Below are positions 1 through 11,700 of a DNA stretch of 26,307 nt, piece after piece. Source of the stretch: Blattamonas nauphoetae. Lineage: Eukaryota; Preaxostyla; Oxymonadida. The stretch spans positions 1-26,307 of the forward strand of contig JARBJD010000648.1 in NCBI GenBank assembly GCA_033064195.1, in the 5' to 3' direction. The notes below the pieces were generated by a model that made no database searches, was not told the origin of the DNA, and saw only the letters and a program-made list of their open reading frames with translations. The position numbers and the translations under genes are program-made. The stretch's first letter is position 1. Every line of letters starts with the position of its first letter.

Positions 1-141
1 GCTGCATTTGATCGAAATAGCAGAGAGGTCTCATTGTGTCCAAATACTTCGAAAGAGGAACTGAGAACGACACTGTTCACTTGGAATCTCTCAGATATTG
101 ATGTGGACGTGAGAAGGAAAAGGCTCTCCGTCAATGAGTGA
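1..141 (+). CDS. C-terminal fragment of an unidentified gene (partial at left edge)
   Basis: Frame 1 is open from the first base to a TGA at 139-141 and gives 46 residues. The end reads like real protein, with a mixed acidic and basic tail (DIDVDVRRKRLSVNE). The start lies outside the window. It converges on the minus-strand piece ending at 287. I do not recognise a domain. A short open frame at an edge can be chance, so this is a weak call. Confidence 0.35.
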   Translation, partial: AAFDRNSREVSLCPNTSKEELRTTLFTWNLSDIDVDVRRKRLSVNE

Positions 142-211
142 AGTGACATTTTGCGCTGAAGATCGATTTGAAATTCGAGCACAAGAGACAAAGTCGAGAA
201 TTTCATTGGAT

Positions 212-217
212 TTTATT
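212..217 (-). promoter_or_regulatory. candidate polyadenylation signal AATAAA
   Basis: The minus strand reads AATAAA here, about 70 bases past the stop of the minus-strand coding-like piece at 287-583. The position fits a 3' end signal, but one hexamer in AT-rich sequence is weak evidence. Confidence 0.3.
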
Positions 218-286
218 GCATTATCACTTCATCTTGTCCTCCGATCATGTTAAAACAGATTTGGTGGAATTTGGTGGTCGAATTGG

Positions 287-583
287 TTATTCTGAAGAGT
301 GGCGAAGCCGATCCGCTTTGTAGTCCGTGAAAACGGTGGTGTTTTCCGCCCCTCGGAATAAAATCAGTTCATGATCCATTTCAAAATCTGAGCACGAGAA
401 GTACCCTCCTAAATTCACATCTGAGATGGTTCCATTGTCTGAGTGGATGAACGTATGCTCTGCAACTCTTGAGCGTAGATCGAATAGGCTTCCGGATCGA
501 GAGCTGTGCAACAACAGAGATAGGCCCCAATGATAAGTGAAATCATGATTTGCACCTTCTTTCGTGAACTGATGTCCGATCAA
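287..583 (-). CDS. coding-like 3' piece, perhaps the last part of the TRIM-like gene
   Basis: About 98 codons are open on the minus strand, ending at 287. The peptide looks protein-like, with ordered motifs such as FDLRSRVAEHTFIHSDNG and NLGGYFSCSDFEMDHELILF, but I do not recognise the domain. The first codon of the open stretch is TTG and an in-frame TGA lies just upstream, so this is not a complete gene. Either a splice acceptor or a base slip joins it to sequence upstream. A second open frame at roughly 550-710 (minus) could lead into it. It lies downstream of, and on the same strand as, the filamin-repeat gene, and a candidate AATAAA follows at 217-212. The best reading is a C-terminal domain of that gene; a separate small gene is possible. 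Confidence 0.35.
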   Translation of the reverse strand: MIGHQFTKEGANHDFTYHWGLSLLLHSSRSGSLFDLRSRVAEHTFIHSDNGTISDVNLGGYFSCSDFEMDHELILFRGAENTTVFTDYKADRLRHSSE

Positions 584-868
584 CCCATTCGAGAAAACTC
601 AGTATCATCATCTCCAAAGAATGTTTTATGAAGGAAACCAAGGCGAAGAGATCTGTGGAAATGGAGATTGATTCAAAAGACAAGATGTCAAAATAGTAAA
701 AAGGAGATCCCCATCAAAATTGTTTCTTCTGGCAAGGTTTTCCGGTCATCAGGCCGATATCATTTTGGCCAAAACCAGAGATCAATTGATGCCAGTTCTT
801 CGGTATTTGTTTGACCGATCAGAACCCTGTCCCTTGGCAACAGAGGAAAACCAGAACATTGGCTGACA

Positions 869-3295
869 TTAAGACGATAAATACAGACTTCGATGAATGC
901 CAAGTTCCTTCCCATCACAGCATGCATAAATATCACAACTGCCTTTATAGTCAGCAGGAAGCAGAACTTCCACAAGATAAGCACCGTTTCCTTTCGGCTC
1001 GGCTTTGATAATCTGATCAACGGAATCTGGAGTAGCAAGACTCACCCGCACACTCAGATCCTGATCGCTGTCCACCTGCACCTCACCCAGTCTGTTCATT
1101 CGGTACATTCGGACGAAGATGTGGTGGTTGGTTTGATCACGACCAACTCCACGCAAATCCATGTGAGTGTCGATTGTGCGACTCCATACATCGTCGTATG
1201 GAACCTCTACACTGAAAGGAGACCCAACAATGGACACGGTCTCTTTGTCGACGATTGTGTGGTGCACAATCTGATAAATCGAGACGTGACGATAGTCGAG
1301 TGATGCTGTCAGCCGGCAGGTGTACGTCCCATCCGCATTGTCCTGAACCCGCCCACAATATCCGCCCTGACTCGACATCACTTCGAATTTGCTTCCGCCT
1401 GACAGTCGAGATGAGAAGGCCGGAGCAATGGGATGAACTGTGAACACCCAGTCTCCCAGTTCGTCTGGATGAGACTTCTCAATCCGTGGAAGGTGGCTGT
1501 CAGTTGCTGCATTGGCAGCGGCTCGTTCATCTGTCGATCCGTCGTTGGCTTCGGCGGTGACGGACTCACCACACTCTGCCCCTGGTTGTCAAACTTGAGC
1601 CAATTCTGGCTGACTTGGAACTTTTCTTTCTTTGGCTGTTTTCAACTCCATAATTTGGGTTGGTGTATTTCATGTAGAATTTTGTTGACACTTCGGTGAG
1701 TTTGTGAATGGCTTCGTTGAGTTTTCGTTTGTTGTCCTCGTCTTGTCTAGCCTTTGAGTATCGAATCGGTGTTGGTTCATTCTGTCTCGCTCTCGACGGC
1801 TTTGTATGGCTTGTTCTTTCCTCTCCCTCGCATTATTCCGTTCAACTTGCTCTTTTCCTTCCTCTTCTCTTTTCAGCCTCGATTCTCTCAATCTGCGACC
1901 GATAGAACCTCTCAGCCTCCCAAATCTCCATTCCCGTGTTTTCTTCGTTTTTCCTCGCTTGCTTGAATACTGGCAACACATTTCGCCTTTTCTGCTTCCA
2001 AAGCTTTCTCCAACGCGGTTGTGAGTGTCTGAATCTTCCTGTCATATTCAGTGTCAGCGACTGTAACCTTATTCTCTGCTATTGTTGCCGCTGTTTCCAG
2101 CTGCTTCTGAAAACATTCCTCTGCATCGTTTTCCAACCTTTCTGCCATCTCTGGCTTTGTCTGTTTCGCGGCTGCTTCCAGTTTCGTGTTCAACTGTGTT
2201 CGATACGTCGCCATTGCAAATCTGTTCTCTTTTTCGATTGTTGCATATTTCTTGCGGCGATCACAGTCAGCTTCTTGTGTGGCAGCGTCATAGGTTATTT
2301 GGTAGTCGGCCAGAAGCTTGTCTGATCGAGCTTGCAATTCCACTCGCTGGAGTGCATCAATTGCCATTGCAGTATCCATTTCAACAACTTTTTGATCAAA
2401 ATCAGCTTTTTGTTTGTGGGCATCGGTTTTTTTGTCGATAGTATAGTTTGCTGTGATTAATTGTGAATTCAGGTTGTCGATCTCCTCGTGGAGACCGGCA
2501 GCCAGTTCGTAATCGTCCACAGCGCGTGATTTCTGTTCGTGGAGCTCGAATACCGCAACATTGTTGTCTTCTCTGTTCTTCTGCTGTTGTTTCAGGTTGT
2601 CGGCTTTGAATTTGGAGTATTCGTTAACTATGACTCTGATCCTCTCGTCTTTCTTTTGAAGTTTCTGCTCTTCCTCTTTTCTGTTCTGACAAACCTCATC
2701 AAATGTGGCTTGTGCTTCGGCCTTTCGTTCTGCTTGGATTGTTTTGATCTCTGCCAACTCGAGAGAGATATCATCTGTGAGTGTTTTCCATGTGGATTCA
2801 GCATCATTCTTCTCTTCTTCAGGTGATAACTCCGTTCCAGGGCGATGAAGTTTCATTCGCTTCCCAAAGATTCCTGCCAATCCTGCCAGACGGTACGCCG
2901 TCTCCTGCTTTCCAATCCTCCATCCAAAATTGAAGTATAGTATTCATATGTTCACTGACTTCATTCGCTCGCTCTTGGCACACTTGCAGAAGTAGGTCTC
3001 CTTGTTCAGCCCCTTCTTCGATCCATTCTGAGATCTCCGCTTGATCGCCAACATCTTCTCCAGAAACCTCTGCTGAAAGCTCCACATATCGTTCTTTAAT
3101 CCGGTCATAGGATTGTTCTTTGTCTGTTCCACAGCATATCTGAGAAGCTGGTGCTGAATCACGTACCCCAATCATGAGTAATTGAGCTGAGGCTTCAATC
3201 AAACCGCAACGAGTGCAAAGAAAGTGACGACATACACGCCTATCTGTTGCGAGTTCAGAAATAGCAGTTGATCCACACACATAACAGGAACTCAT
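869..3295 (-). CDS. TRIM-like protein: zinc finger, coiled coil and two filamin repeats; frame interrupted
   Basis: The chosen start is the ATG at 3295, just before a half-RING pattern C-x2-C-x14-C-x-H-x2-C-x2-C at residues 4-30. The third C-x2-C pair of a normal RING is not visible; only a CC occurs near residue 55. A long charged coiled coil rich in E, K, Q and A follows (about 2900-1650). Two filamin/ABP280-type immunoglobulin repeats occupy about 1450-869; the first shows FSSRLSGGSKF, GRVQDNADGTYTC and GSPFSVEV, and the second shows GNGAYLVEVLLP. This order is that of TRIM-family proteins, which usually act as ubiquitin ligases or scaffolds; ligase activity here is doubtful. The reading frame changes about six times by single bases, near 2912, 1950, 1875, 1750, 1630 and 1590, mostly in short A or G runs. 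No intron fits these points. The stop at 869 ends the filamin frame but the gene may continue toward 287. Confidence 0.6.
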
Positions 3296-4014
3296 TGTGA
3301 TTGATGATGAATTTATACTATGGGCATCAACTCTCGACTCAGCGGATCTGTGCATTTGGTCCGGAAAAAAGCCGCAAAATCTTGTTTTTCACATCTTCGT
3401 ACAAGATGAGAGCAGATTGATTGGGACAGTTCATGAGAAATCACAATTTTTCAGATTATGGCTTCACGGGCTTTTTTGAAAGTGGGGAAGGAATCCCCAA
3501 TGCGGGACACGATGTTGTTGCTGCAAACATTCACGGATTCTGTCTTTGTTGACGTCGATGTTATTTTCTCACTTCACAATTGGTTGTTTCACATTTCCGG
3601 TAAAATGAACGATCAAACCATTCTATTTTAAAAATTGCAGATTTCGTGTTGGCGTGTTCACACTGAGGTGATGGCTTGATCATCATTCCATCATCAGCTC
3701 TCGTTTTTCAGAAATGGTTTCAGTTCCTATTCAATTACTCATTGTTATTGGTGCGAATATCTGCTTCTTTTATCTCAAAGAAGGCTTTGTTTGCCAATTG
3801 AAAACTTTCATCTCATTCTTCCATTTTCTCTCAAGTTCCCTCGCCTCCTCTTTTTCGTTGGCTCAATCGCTTGCTGGATATTCCTCGTTTGCCTTTCCTG
3901 TTAAAGTCAGCATTTTCATTCCTCTTACAGATTTTCCGCGGACTTGACGCAAAACGTAAGGACTACGTTGGACGAACCAAAGAACACAAGCTTTCCGACG
4001 CCCCGAACTACTCC
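3296..4014. other. divergent intergenic region between TRIM-like gene and nitroreductase
   Basis: These 719 bases separate two divergent starts. I see no convincing gene. A pyrimidine-rich stretch at about 3780-3930 ends in CTTACAG near 3932, which resembles a 3' splice site, so a 5' exon or leader intron of the nitroreductase gene is possible. The nitroreductase frame is open upstream of its chosen ATG back to 3871, but that extension does not look like family sequence. Confidence 0.4.
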
Positions 4015-4906
4015 ATGTTCGAATTGTCGTGCGGAAGAAAGTCTGTTCGAAAGTACGATCCAGCTAAGCCAGTGGAGGAATCTGTCATCGCATCTTTGAA
4101 AGCGTGGTGCAAGACAGACGAGAATCTTGTCGGGCCATTCGGATCAAAAATTCGCATTGAAATTGTGGAGAGCAAAGAAATGGTGAACGGGAAAGTGGGA
4201 ACGTACGGAATGATCTCGGGGGCGAATGTTTTCGCGGTTGTTGTGAAGGATGAGAAGACCAAAACGAAGATGTTGGGTATGTGTTCGAGCACCTTATTCT
4301 CCATTGCACGAAACTTGGTCTTGGAACATGCTGGATGGCAGGCACATTTGACGGGAAATCTCTCAAGAAACAACTGGTTCTGAACGAGAAGGAGAGTGTA
4401 TTCATGGTCAGCCCAATCGGATACGAAGCAGAGGGGTGTGTTATGTTCTCTTCTAATGTTTTGAAGGCAAGCAAAACCTTCGTGGCTGTGCTGGCCTCTC
4501 GCGTGACGGGATCGAAACTCAGAATTCCATTTTCGAAGTTCTGCTTGCGTGGATCGATCAATTCCACAGATGGAGTGAATGCATACACTGACGTGCGTAT
4601 GTTCTCATATTGTTGTGTAATTCTTCAGCTGTGATTGGAGAAGCTTTGGAGGCTGCTCATTGGGCGCCATCGAGTGCCGGAAAACAACCAACACGGGCTG
4701 TGATCAAGGAAGAGGGCGGAAAATGGGTGGTGCAGTTTTACGAGGCGAAGGATGTGCTCCACAACAACGGAGTGGACAGTGGAATTTCGATCGGAAATTT
4801 CGATTTGACGTTGAAGGAGAAGGGTATCACAGGTAAGATCACGATTGAATCTGGAGTTGATCAAAATGACTTGTACAACTATACAGGAACATGGAGACAG
4901 GATTAA
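4015..4906 (+). CDS. nitroreductase-family flavoprotein (TM1586-type), with two mini-introns and one frame slip
   Basis: The ATG at 4015 begins MFELSCGRKSVRKYD, the classic N-terminal FMN-binding start of nitroreductases (R-S-x-R-K-Y-D). Further family landmarks are GTYGMISGANVFAVVV, the helix FEHLILHCTKLGLGTCWMAG, MVSPIGY, and a second-half segment ASRVTGSKLRIPFSKF followed by GEALEAAHWAPSSAGKQP. This is the two-part order of the TM1586_NiRdase family: FMN-dependent NAD(P)H oxidoreductases, cytosolic, substrate unknown. Removing introns at 4436-4471 and 4597-4628 and allowing one missing G in the run at 4275-4277 gives exactly 275 codons including stop, a normal length. The missing base is either a sequencing slip or a real break. 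The gene diverges from the TRIM-like gene. The stop is TAA at 4904-4906, and AATAAA lies at 5046-5051. The family call is firm; the exact exon structure is inferred. Confidence 0.8.
4436..4471 (+). other. candidate 36-nt spliceosomal intron 1 of the nitroreductase gene
   Basis: The interval starts GTGTGT, holds a branch-point-like TTCTAAT and ends GGCAAG. Removing it joins IGYEAEG to KTFVAVLAS and keeps frame. It has no stop and is a multiple of three, so retention would be tolerated; that makes it the less certain of the two introns. Confidence 0.45.
4597..4628 (+). other. candidate 32-nt spliceosomal intron 2 of the nitroreductase gene
   Basis: The interval starts GTATGT and ends TTCTTCAG. 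Removing it joins the frames on either side into NAYTDVPVIGEALEAAHW, which matches the family's second half. Without removal the upstream frame stops at 4634. Length 32 nt is very short for a spliceosomal intron. Confidence 0.65.
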
Positions 4907-5761
4907 TTGACCGATAGTTTTGAGTTTTGTGTTGGTTCCATCATTCGCTTCATTCTCTACTCAGTCAGCCATTTCGATTTCAAAAATTGCATGGCCGAAA
5001 GATGAACTGAAAGTTGTGATGTGCGCTGTGAGGTGAGAGTGGGGAAATAAAAAAGTACAGAATCAAAAGAACGGAAGACAAAAGACAGAATTTGGAACAA
5101 CTGAAATAACATCTGCCGACTTCATCTCAAAGGAAACAGATGTTGCTGAACAATCGAGTCCGAGCACGAGCGATCACGAAACTCGAACACGACTGATTCA
5201 GAATGAAGAGAGGGTGGAGAGACATTGGAACCTCACCATCCCAAACGACCAAATGAAAATCAATCAATCCCTGTTCGCAGTTGGAATGTGCAGGTCAGAG
5301 TGACATGACGAGTCGGAAGTAGTCGACAAAGAAAGAAGTCGTTGACGTGAAAGGAAGATCGACGACCTACACTCGTGGAAGTGATTGGAGAGAAAGAAGA
5401 CAGTGTGGATGTGAATAGCAATCTGAACTGACTGGTCTGGCCTCGATTGCGAGAAACCCACAAACTCCATTTGGCGAAGGACGGAGTGGCGGATCATTCG
5501 ACGGCGAGGTTGGGTTGGGTGAAGTGGCACTCTCCTCTCGATCTCGCTGTGAGAGATTCAAGTGATGATTTGGTGGCTGAGTGTGAAGTGAATTGTGTCC
5601 AGTGTTCGAGATTGTGTGGTGAGTGTGTGAGTGTTCCTCGTTGACGAGGAGTGAGTGGTGGGAGTGAAGTGAATGTTGAGCAGTTACGCGAGTCTCAGCT
5701 GAATGTGAAGTGAAGATCATTTGGTTCGACATGTCAGATGTGATTGTCGATGCTGAATGGG
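4907..5761. other. intergenic region between convergent genes
   Basis: This stretch holds the 3' flanks of the nitroreductase gene and the giant receptor gene, which converge here. AATAAA at 5046-5051, 140 bases past the nitroreductase stop, is a candidate polyadenylation signal. GTGAGTG-type short repeats occur near 5590-5690. A short hairpin TCCTCG-TTGA-CGAGGA lies near 5635-5650. Open frames on both strands have biased composition (H, S, T-rich) and no domain, so I see no gene. Confidence 0.5.
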
Positions 5762-8700
5762 TCAGTGGTGTCCTTCCACTGCCGGTTTCGAAGGCTGAGA
5801 GCGATCTTGTTGGAGAAGGAGCGAATAAACCACTTCCAGTGTTGGTCGTTCAGACGGATCGCTCTGGAGGCATTGCTCAATCAGCTCGCGTGTTGGGGTG
5901 TGTGGGATGCTCAACAGATTCGGCCTTGTCCCCGCCACGATCTGACGTTGTGCATTCTGAGCATCGTGCTCCGCAAACGGCACAACTCCAGTCTCGATTT
6001 CCCAAAGAACAAGGCCTAAGCTAAAAACCGACGCTTTCATCCCATCCACGTTCTCTTTCTTCTCCGACACTTCCGGTGCTGCCCATCGCGCTTGTTCCTG
6101 CGCTGTTGGACCTTTCGAGAGTGTGGAGTGGTTCATCGTGGTCTGGCCTGCGTCGTTCCTTCCGTCTGTCTCGACTGTTGCAAGTGCGTCGGGGATTTCC
6201 AGTTTCGTGTCGATCATGTGTGGTTGAACGGAAGGCAATGCAGGAATCGGATCTGTCGGAGTGTTCACTTTCAACGACACTTCTCCTGCACCGCTGACGA
6301 TGATGTCGTGTGGCGTGATGTGCTTAAGTTGTTGCACATTCATGTTTCTCTTCGCAATATTCAGCAGAATCCGAGTCAGTTCTCGCTTCGTCCTCATTTC
6401 GTCGATTGGTCTCTTCACCTTTCCATGAAGTCGCTCAAACAGACTCTCTCGCACACACACCATCCTCTGCTCTGTCTTCCCCTCTCCAATCCACACATCA
6501 GCCATCACATGTTGGCCTTCTTTCCATCCTTGCTCGGCATTGGAGGCCACAGCTTCAGTCGGAGGGTGGTTCTCAGCCTCGCCAAGAGATGACTGGGAGA
6601 GCAGGCTCGTGCGAGGGAGGGTGATGAGGCTGGGGTTGATGTTGTTCATCGTTCCCTGCGAGAAGTCTTCCACCTTCTCCAGACAGTCGTCGGGTTGGAT
6701 TTCGTTCAGTTCCGTCTTCGATTTCTCTTCGGCTGCTTTCTGTTTCTTGCGACGACGAAGCACCAAGAGCAGAATGAGAAGGAAGACGAAGAGCGCAATC
6801 AATCCTCCAATCACTGGAAGCAGCCATTTCATTGTTTGTGTTGCTTGCGACTTCCGAATGTCAGTGTCGCTTTTCTTCAGTTCGATCGAGGATGTGCGTT
6901 GGTTCATTCCAAACAGCAGACGAGCATGCAGTTCCAAGGCGCGATTCAATTTGATCGATGATGATGCGAGTTTCAGTTCGATCTTCGTTTCGGAGAAGAG
7001 TGTGGTGGATTCTTCAGAAAGAGGAAACCATGTCGCATTGCCCTCCACTCCTTTCTCTTTCTCAAACACTTCCAAAAATAGACCACACGGGATCAGTGTT
7101 TCTCCAACCAGAGTCAGTGCGAAAGATGTGAACTTCTTGTCTGTCTTCACTTTCGACGAAGTGTTGGAGAATGTTGGGATGAAGAAAGGAGCGTTGGCAT
7201 CAACTACAGGCGAGTTGAACGAGCATTCCTCGCCAATCGACATCCATGCGGATGATCCTGCTACAGAACCATCTCCTCCATGAAGGCTCCCCACTGTCAA
7301 CGAACCAGACTCACAGCGAATGTTCTGACGAGCTGATGTTGTGGAATTGGGAACAGAATTCTCGGAGAAAGTGGAGGAGTGGATGGTGAGTGAGCTGTTT
7401 GTGATTTGGATGGCTCCTTGGTTGAGTTGGGTGAAGAGGGATTGTAGCACAGAAGCTGTCGAATTGGCGATGACGAGAAGACCTGAATCCCAAGAGCAGA
7501 CGGATGGAGATGGATCGTCGTTCGAAGAGGTTTCTTTCCCAGTGAAGTGGCACGAATCAATCAGGGCATCTTGTCCATCAATCAGTGAGAGAAGCGTCGA
7601 GCACGATGTGTTCTTCATTTCAATCCCTTTCAGAGTCATCGATTCTGATGTTTGGATCCGAAGAGCGGTTGAGGAGAACGAAAGCGAGGAGAGAGTCAGA
7701 CCACTCACATTCACTCTTCCTCCCGAAACAACAAGAAGCGATGGATTGATCGAGCGAGACGACGAGACAGCCACATTCTCAACAATCACTTCTCCATTCT
7801 CACAAACCACAATTCCTTCAGAAGATTCCAGTGTCGATGAACTCACATCCAGTGTCAGAGCAGACAGCGAGAGTTCGTCAGGATAGACAAATACGTTGTT
7901 CACAATCTGACCTTTCCCAACCATCTCCAGTCTTCCATGCTGTTTGAATCCACAAACGAACAGAGGATCTCCATTCATCAGCAACTTGGAATTCAGCGAG
8001 ACAGATCCAACAATCTCCACATTCCGCTCATTTGTCAATTGCACTCCATCCGAAATCGTTCGGCAAGGAAGTTCCAACGATCCACACAGAGGATGGTCTT
8101 CGCTCTTTTCAGTTGTCGACACCAGAATCTTCCCATTCGAGCGAGGATGGAACTCGTACAGAAGAGAATACGGGTTGAACGAGGAATCGTGAGACCAGCT
8201 TTCTGCCTCAACCATCACTCCACTCCAAACACTCGTCTTGTTGAATGATCCTTCCCAGTTCGATCCAACCAATGTTGGTGTGTTTCTTCCTTTCAGTTCA
8301 ATCCATCGTGTTTCTCCATCTCCACTGCACTCGTCGAACGAGCAGTCTCTCACACTCACTTCAACTGATTCCCTCAATTCGCCCCACAACACACTTCCTT
8401 TCTTCATGTTTCCCTCAATTCTCTCAAACGTGCTGGATGACAGTTCCACACTTCCTTTCGAGTCGATCAGTGCACAGTCTGTCATTTCCAGATCAGTTGC
8501 TGACATTCCCGTCACACGAAGGATTCCTCCCTCCATAGAGATCACACTCTGAGTGAGCGGAATCGATGAGGTGATCGAGCAGGAGGTGAAGGAGAGAGTT
8601 CCACACGAAGAGACGAAGAGAGGGTTCGAAGGAGCTGTGGATGGGAAGGAGATGATCAGAGAGTCGATGGAGAGCGATGAAGCTATGCCGTTGTGGAGCT

Positions 8701-11700
8701 CGTTCACAAATCGACCAGTTGGTGTGAAGAGGAGAGTCGATTCCTTCGTCGATCCACAAATTGTGATGTCTCCTTCCAGCGAAACAACAATGTCCATCGA
8801 AATCGACTCCATCACTCGAATCTTCTCCAAATGCGCTCCAATCAGACGATTCACTCCCAACTCCATCGACGAGCAGAAAAGAAGGAAATGCCCACATTTC
8901 GTGAATGTCTCTCCATTCGAATCCACTTCAACGACTTCCGAAATCTCAATCAGATAAACAAGAAGAGAGCAATGAACCCCACTCACTCCATCATCTCCCC
9001 AAAGCGATTCTGCATTCGTCTCTTTTGTGAAGCTCCCTTCCCAATCACTCGTGTCAATCAGAACATCCAATCTGCTTCCCATCACAAATACATCTGTCGC
9101 TTTCTTCGATTCTTCCACTTCTTCATTCCATTCTGTCTTTGTTTCTTTTGTCGTCCGCTCAATCTCAATGTTTGTCATCGAATACGAGAATGTGTTCGTC
9201 GAGCTGTTTCGAAGTTCCATCCAGATGCAGTGAGCAATCCCTTCGCATTTGCAGTCAGAGAAAGTCGTGTTGTCAATTCTGAACTCCGACGACTCACTCA
9301 CAACTCCCACAATCACTCCTCCTTTCGAGTCTGAGCTCACGATGTCTGCGAACACTGAACCATTCACAACCAAACTCCCTCCATCTTCCACTTTCACAAC
9401 ACTTCCACCAATCGTTCCCCCTTTCAACAAGATCATGCATCCCTCCATCTTCAGCTGTCCTGTTGAGATGGAGAAGAGATCCACGTGTTTCAGAGATGAG
9501 ATCTCAATCACAACCGCGTTCAGAGTGACAGACGAACTGACTGCGAAGAATCCCGACGAGACCAACTCGGTTGATGGATCAGCGATGATGAGCTTTCTGT
9601 CATTTCCTTCGATTGTGAGAGCAGAACTGAATGATTGCGATGTGCTTTGGGTGAGATCTGAATCGAGTTGGATCGTTGGAGAGACAGCGGACGAGAGACG
9701 AGTGATCATCTTCGAGAGAGAGGCGCAGGGATAGACTGCGAACCCACACACTGACATGTCGCTCGAGGCGTTCGAGAGATGACCTTCCGAGCCCAATTCG
9801 GCAAGGAACAGATAGAGAGGCACATTTGGTGAATGACTTCCTTCTTTCCCAACAAATGAGCGAGTGGTTGTGTCATCTTTGTTCCACGCCAATGAAAGAG
9901 CACTTGAGAGGAACGATTCATTGAAGGTTGGTCGAGACAGGAAGAGGAAGTCTGATTCGGCTGTTGGAGAGGAGCAAGTTGCGATCGTGGTTGACCCTTC
10001 GATGGAGAGAGAGGAGTCGTCTGAGAGCGAGAGTGAGATCACTCCTGACGACACTTGACCACTCGACCAGCAAGATGTGAATGAGATTGAGTCAAGCGAG
10101 ACAGACTGGTCAGAACCAACACTCCCAAACAGAATCGAAGGCGATGATGTCGATTTGAATGAGGAGAACGAACACGATCTCACTGACAATGATCCACAAT
10201 CAGAAATGGAGAACAGTGGGGTGGATCTGGCTTCCTCTTTCGGAACAAATGAAAGAGATGACAGTTCGATGGGACCAGCTGAAACAACGAAAGAGAAGGC
10301 AGAAGCGATGGTCAAGGTGGGAGGTGTGGAGAGTGTCGATGTGACGACAGATCCAGTCGAACGGGCAGTGATGGAATCGGCAAGTGTGAGGGAGGAGTCG
10401 ATCGAGATTGCCTGGTTCGTCTCGTTCAGACTCCGATGGGTCGTGGAGAGCGAAAGGCAGGGAAGTTGGAGGAGTCCACAGTTCACGTGATCCTCTCCAG
10501 TCGCTCCTTCAACATGCTTGTCTCCACTCCTGTGAGGATACCAGATGAACAGAAGAGATTCAACTGCTTTGTTTCCATCCTTTCCCATCAGTCCATTCTT
10601 CTCTTCCTTTCCAAAGGTACCAGCAAGTGGAAGGTTTGGTCTCAATGTCATGAATCCTGCAGTTTTGACGAGTGTGGGCAGATCAGGAGCAGTCACGAAC
10701 AAATCCGCTCCAAGCGTGGCTGTGTTTTTGTCATCACCAGTTCCAAACTCGACAGAGGCGAACGAGATGGTGCCAGCGAAGAGAGAGGCAACTTCGATCA
10801 ACACGGCACCTCCATTTCCAGACGACGAACATTTCGAGAAGTGAACTTCTGACAGCTCAATCACTCCAGTTCCCGAAACACACACTTTCAGTCCTCCACC
10901 ATCTTCTTTCGATGAACAGCTGACGAACGATGTCTTTGAGTTTGATGTCGATTTCACAATTCTCAGAGACTTCCCTTCCCCAATCGTCACATCAACAACA
11001 TGCGATGAGTCTTCAGAGTGAGCGGAATCGAGCAGAGAGGTGAAAGTGCATCCACGAAGAGACAAGTCGCCTGAGCTACGAAGGAGAGACGATGCGAGAG
11101 CGATGTTGGACAGCGAACAATCAACAAGATCCACTGATCCAATTGAGGCAACTAGAGAATCAGAAGAAGCATCATTTTGGTCACAGCTGAGTGATTTGAG
11201 CAAAAGAGTTCCTTCCGATGCGACAGTGATGAATGCTTCCTTGTTTGAGAACAGGAGAGCAGGAAGATCACAAGAGTCGAGAGTGGCCGAGCCAGCTGCG
11301 ATCAAGATGATGGGAGAGGAGAGTGTTGGTTGGTTCTCGTTCGCCAAGAACGACACTGATGTGATCGAGAGCGTTCCACTGCTCGAGATGGTTGATGATG
11401 ATGATGAGATCGATGGGAGGACGAAGGTGAGGGAGGCGAGAGAGAGAAGACCATCTCCAAGTGTCATCAGACGAGTTCCATCTTGAGATCTCAACTTCGT
11501 TTCGCTTTTCTTCCCATCTTCTCCACGAACTCCGATCCTCATTTCTCCAACAGCGATCGTCTCTTCTGAATGTTCCCCTTCTCCAACAATCACTGAAATC
11601 ATGTCTTCTGTTCCTTCTGTCGCTCGGCACAGTGTCGCTGCGTGGCGGAGTGTCTCGCATTTCCTGTCGGGATGTCCACACATCACCGAATCCTCTCCCT

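Noticed and set aside
5367-5732. 121-codon minus-strand frame rich in H, S and T
   Set aside because: Biased composition, no domain, and it mirrors GTGAGTG-type repeats; treated as intergenic.
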